DNA of 14,476 nt. Source: DRGV01 sp018903055 [NCBI: bacterium] (lineage in GTDB: Bacteria; UBP18; UBA7526). Where the stretch lies: NCBI GenBank assembly GCA_018903055.1, contig JAHIPW010000105.1, forward strand, positions 1 to 14,476. The letters run 5' to 3'. Made by a program: the position numbers and the translations under genes. Position 1 is the stretch's first letter; the number at the start of each line of letters is the position of its first letter. The notes beneath the pieces are model-generated. The model searched no databases and was not told where the DNA came from. It worked only from the letters and a program-made list of their open reading frames with translations. This document shows positions 12,443 to 14,476 of the stretch, in pieces.

Positions 12443-13363
12443 TTATTCTCCTTCCCCAAACAGATTCATCAAATTCCCGCCAAGTATGCTTTCCTTCTCT
12501 CCGTCCTCAATATTCAAATCCTTGAGGACCTCTATACTTTCAGTCAAACCTTTTTTGGCCGGAAAATCAGAGCCCCACAATATTCTGTCTGGACCAAAAA
12601 AGTCTAAAGCCATATTGAGCAGGGAGGCTGATTTTGCACCGCTGGTATCTACAAAGATATTTCTTAAAATAGCTGAAGGCAGACTCCCTAAATCTTTAAC
12701 CATCTCTCTTGCCCGCAACATCAAGTAAGTGGAATCGAAGCGATCGCCCAAAAATGGCAGCACCCCAGCAAAATGGGCAAAAATAATCTTTAGATTTTTA
12801 AGCTGGCTCAATCTGCCGGACATCATCAACTTACCGGCACACATAGTAATATCAAAGGGATACTCCACAACCGGCATCAAAAGAGGGTCTCTTATCCTCT
12901 CAAAACCGATGGGGTTGATGATCTGGGAATGTACAAAGATAGGGAGTTTCTCTCTCTCCGCCTTTTCTAATACGGGAAGAAAACTCTCATCATCTAAAAA
13001 TCTTCCCTCATAGCTTGAGGCTAAAGAGAGACAGGATAATCCCAATTCTCTTATCCTTTCAACCTCTCTCACCATATCTTTTGGCCGATCCACAGGCAGA
13101 ATACCTGCGCCCATAAGTCGCTCCGGATGGCGCTTTACCTGTTTAGAGATTTCCTCATTGTAAAGAGCGCATACCTTTGACCACCCGCCCATTTTCAGGT
13201 GAGCATCTGAGGTGGGATAAAGCAAGACCGCCTTTTCTATACCCGACTTATCCAGCGTATTTAATAGCAGGTCAATATCTGACCACCCTCTTTTAAAAAA
13301 AGAGGTATACTTTGCTACTCCAGGTGGAATCCAATGGCTATGAGCATCCCATATTTTTGTCAT
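12443..13363 (-). CDS. ACMSD-like amidohydrolase (amidohydrolase family 2)
   Basis: TIM-barrel metal enzyme of 306 residues in the family of aminocarboxymuconate-semialdehyde decarboxylase and related hydrolases and decarboxylases. Metal ligands are visible: His8 and His10 in DAHSHW, His145 in IFVHSQI, His197 in IIFAHFAGVLPFLGDRFD, and Asp266 in ILWGSDFP. The terminal GGNLMNLFGEG matches the family's GxNAxRLF ending. The reaction could be a non-oxidative decarboxylation or a C-N/C-O hydrolysis; the sequence does not decide. I chose ATG 13363, 12 codons inside the longest frame, because it gives a 4-base ATGA overlap with the radical SAM stop and places DAHSHW at the usual distance from the N-terminus. 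It is coupled to the phosphorylase (3-base gap). A role in the same pathway is inferred; no substrate is proposed with confidence. Confidence 0.87.
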   Translation of the reverse strand: MTKIWDAHSHWIPPGVAKYTSFFKRGWSDIDLLLNTLDKSGIEKAVLLYPTSDAHLKMGGWSKVCALYNEEISKQVKRHPERLMGAGILPVDRPKDMVREVERIRELGLSCLSLASSYEGRFLDDESFLPVLEKAEREKLPIFVHSQIINPIGFERIRDPLLMPVVEYPFDITMCAGKLMMSGRLSQLKNLKIIFAHFAGVLPFLGDRFDSTYLMLRAREMVKDLGSLPSAILRNIFVDTSGAKSASLLNMALDFFGPDRILWGSDFPAKKGLTESIEVLKDLNIEDGEKESILGGNLMNLFGEGE

Positions 13364-14476
13364 ACGTGTAATTTTCCTTCCATTGCTCCGGCTTCCCATC
13401 GGGGAACATTATTCATTACATCCTGAAAACAAAGTTTAGCCAGAGGGTCAAAGTTGCTTTCTAATATGCGGTGGATCCTTCCTGGTTTACTGAAAAATTC
13501 CCTCATACACCAGGCGCCCAGCCTTCCTAAATCTCCGATAGAAAGGTATTTGGTGGGAACTACCGGATGTAAGAAGTCCCATTTTAAGATATCGATATTT
13601 TTGGGGTCCACCCATCCCCTCTTTACGGCATCTGTCCATAGCGGTGATCCCGGTGGAGGAGTGAGATACCCAATCCAAAGTATATCCGGATCAACCTTAT
13701 CGGCAAAGGCAAATCTGTCTTTAATAATCTGCTCGGTATCATAGTCAAAGCCAATCATTATGTCACCCACAATGGCGATGTCATTGCTACGCAAAATCTC
13801 GATGGTTTTATATATCTGCTCAATGGTTACGCCTTTGGCCAGATTTCTTAACTCCTGATCGCTGGCTACCTCTATGCCAAATACTCCAATAAACATCCCG
13901 GCCTTCTTCATTAAGGGAATGTCTTTTTCTGCTCTCACCCAGTCGCTGGCACAACCAAGACTAACCCACTTCATATTCAGGCCCCGCTTCAACTTCTCCT
14001 CACAGAACTCTCTTGCCCTTTTCCCGTTGACATTAAAGTTATCCTCTTGAATGACGATAACCTTAACCCCAAACTTCTTTTCCAACAGCTCCACTTCATC
14101 GACCACGCGCTTAGCCGACTTGGCCCGCCACTTATTAAAGTGTTTTAGGGCTCGGGGGTCGTGTTCGCTCCACTCATAGCAGAAGGTACAGCCGTGCGGG
14201 CAGCCGCGTGAGGTAACAATTTCCATAAAGGGCTTCCAATAAGTATGTCCTACATATTTTTCCATGGGAAATAGGTCGTATGCTGGAAGGGGCAGGGCAT
14301 CCAGATCAGGGATAAGCTCGCGCACCGGCCCAAAGACTACCTTTCCCTTCTCTCGGGAAGCCAGTCCGGAAATCTCCTTAAAGTTAGTCTTGCCTCTATT
14401 CAAGGCATCCATTAAATCGTTAAAGGTCAATTCGCCTTCGCCCATCACCACGAAGTCTATGGCGGGATTCTGCTCA
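13360..14476 (-). CDS. B12-binding-type radical SAM protein (N-terminus outside window)
   Basis: C-terminal part of a radical SAM enzyme. The frame stays open to the right edge. Its first visible residues read ENPAIDFVVMGEGELT-like (EQNPAIDFVVMGEGE), the usual end of a cobalamin-binding domain, followed by LPLPAYDLFP and then the [4Fe-4S] motif CPHGCTFC (codons at about 14179-14202). A GTG at 14451 would be only an internal start. Further barrel features are VIVIQEDNFNVNGKRAREFCEE, a GIEVASDQELRNLAKG segment and GDIMIGFDYDTEQ. Such class-B enzymes methylate or rearrange substrates, forming 5'-deoxyadenosine and often S-adenosylhomocysteine. It appears to be the upstream gene of the salvage operon within this window, overlapping the amidohydrolase by 4 bases, and could supply the nucleoside that the phosphorylase consumes. 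The substrate cannot be predicted. Confidence 0.88.
   Translation of the reverse strand, partial: EQNPAIDFVVMGEGELTFNDLMDALNRGKTNFKEISGLASREKGKVVFGPVRELIPDLDALPLPAYDLFPMEKYVGHTYWKPFMEIVTSRGCPHGCTFCYEWSEHDPRALKHFNKWRAKSAKRVVDEVELLEKKFGVKVIVIQEDNFNVNGKRAREFCEEKLKRGLNMKWVSLGCASDWVRAEKDIPLMKKAGMFIGVFGIEVASDQELRNLAKGVTIEQIYKTIEILRSNDIAIVGDIMIGFDYDTEQIIKDRFAFADKVDPDILWIGYLTPPPGSPLWTDAVKRGWVDPKNIDILKWDFLHPVVPTKYLSIGDLGRLGAWCMREFFSKPGRIHRILESNFDPLAKLCFQDVMNNVPRWEAGAMEGKLHV

Noticed and set aside
13487-13678. Minus-strand 63-codon frame inside the radical SAM gene
   Set aside because: It lies wholly within the conserved radical SAM coding sequence in another frame and has no recognisable features.

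Overview
The window is bacterial DNA with every convincing gene on the minus strand, so transcription runs from high to low coordinates. No rRNA, tRNA, CRISPR array or transposase gene was seen. Short palindromic and tandem repeats fill almost every gap between genes. Together with the gene content (cobalamin-type radical SAM enzyme, FakA/DegV, divergent PlsY, divergent AcpS) this suggests an uncultivated, probably anaerobic, deep-branching bacterium known from metagenome assemblies. The phylum cannot be fixed from this sequence alone.

Right half (14476 down to 8291): one tightly packed operon whose genes overlap by 4 bases or lie 2-3 bases apart. In transcription order it encodes a B12-binding-type radical SAM enzyme (its N-terminus lies outside the window), an ACMSD-like amidohydrolase, a nucleoside phosphorylase, an MtnA-like sugar-phosphate isomerase, a class II aldolase fused to an SCP2 lipid-carrier domain, and an aldehyde dehydrogenase. 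The phosphorylase, isomerase and aldolase are the three steps of the DHAP shunt, which salvages 5'-deoxyadenosine or methylthioadenosine to adenine, DHAP and an aldehyde. The dehydrogenase could remove that aldehyde. The radical SAM enzyme is a plausible source of 5'-deoxyadenosine.

Middle (8230 down to 2917): a lipid block on the same strand. It holds AcpS, a PadR-type repressor, a FakA/YloV fatty-acid kinase with an unusual internal insertion, a DegV/FakB-like protein, and two tandem PlsY-like membrane acyltransferases that both depart from the canonical motifs. This could take a fatty acid through acyl-phosphate to acyl-glycerol-3-phosphate. DHAP from the upstream operon could feed glycerol-3-phosphate into the same route. 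The block ends at a good intrinsic terminator (2917-2960).

Left part (2804 down to 1): a promoter drives a SEC59-type CTP-dependent lipid kinase, followed by a uvrA remnant in which about the first 53 codons are joined out of frame to about the last 35. A second promoter then drives a membrane sensor histidine kinase whose final codons and stop lie inside a 43-bp tandem repeat. GCCCCGTT-cored repeats recur throughout this part and touch three genes.

The most interesting points are the DHAP-shunt cluster with its aldolase-SCP2 fusion, the loss of a usually conserved glutamate in the phosphorylase, the variant FakA/DegV/PlsY set, the uvrA terminal fusion, and the roughly 10-11 bp phased GTTACTA array before the plsY pair.
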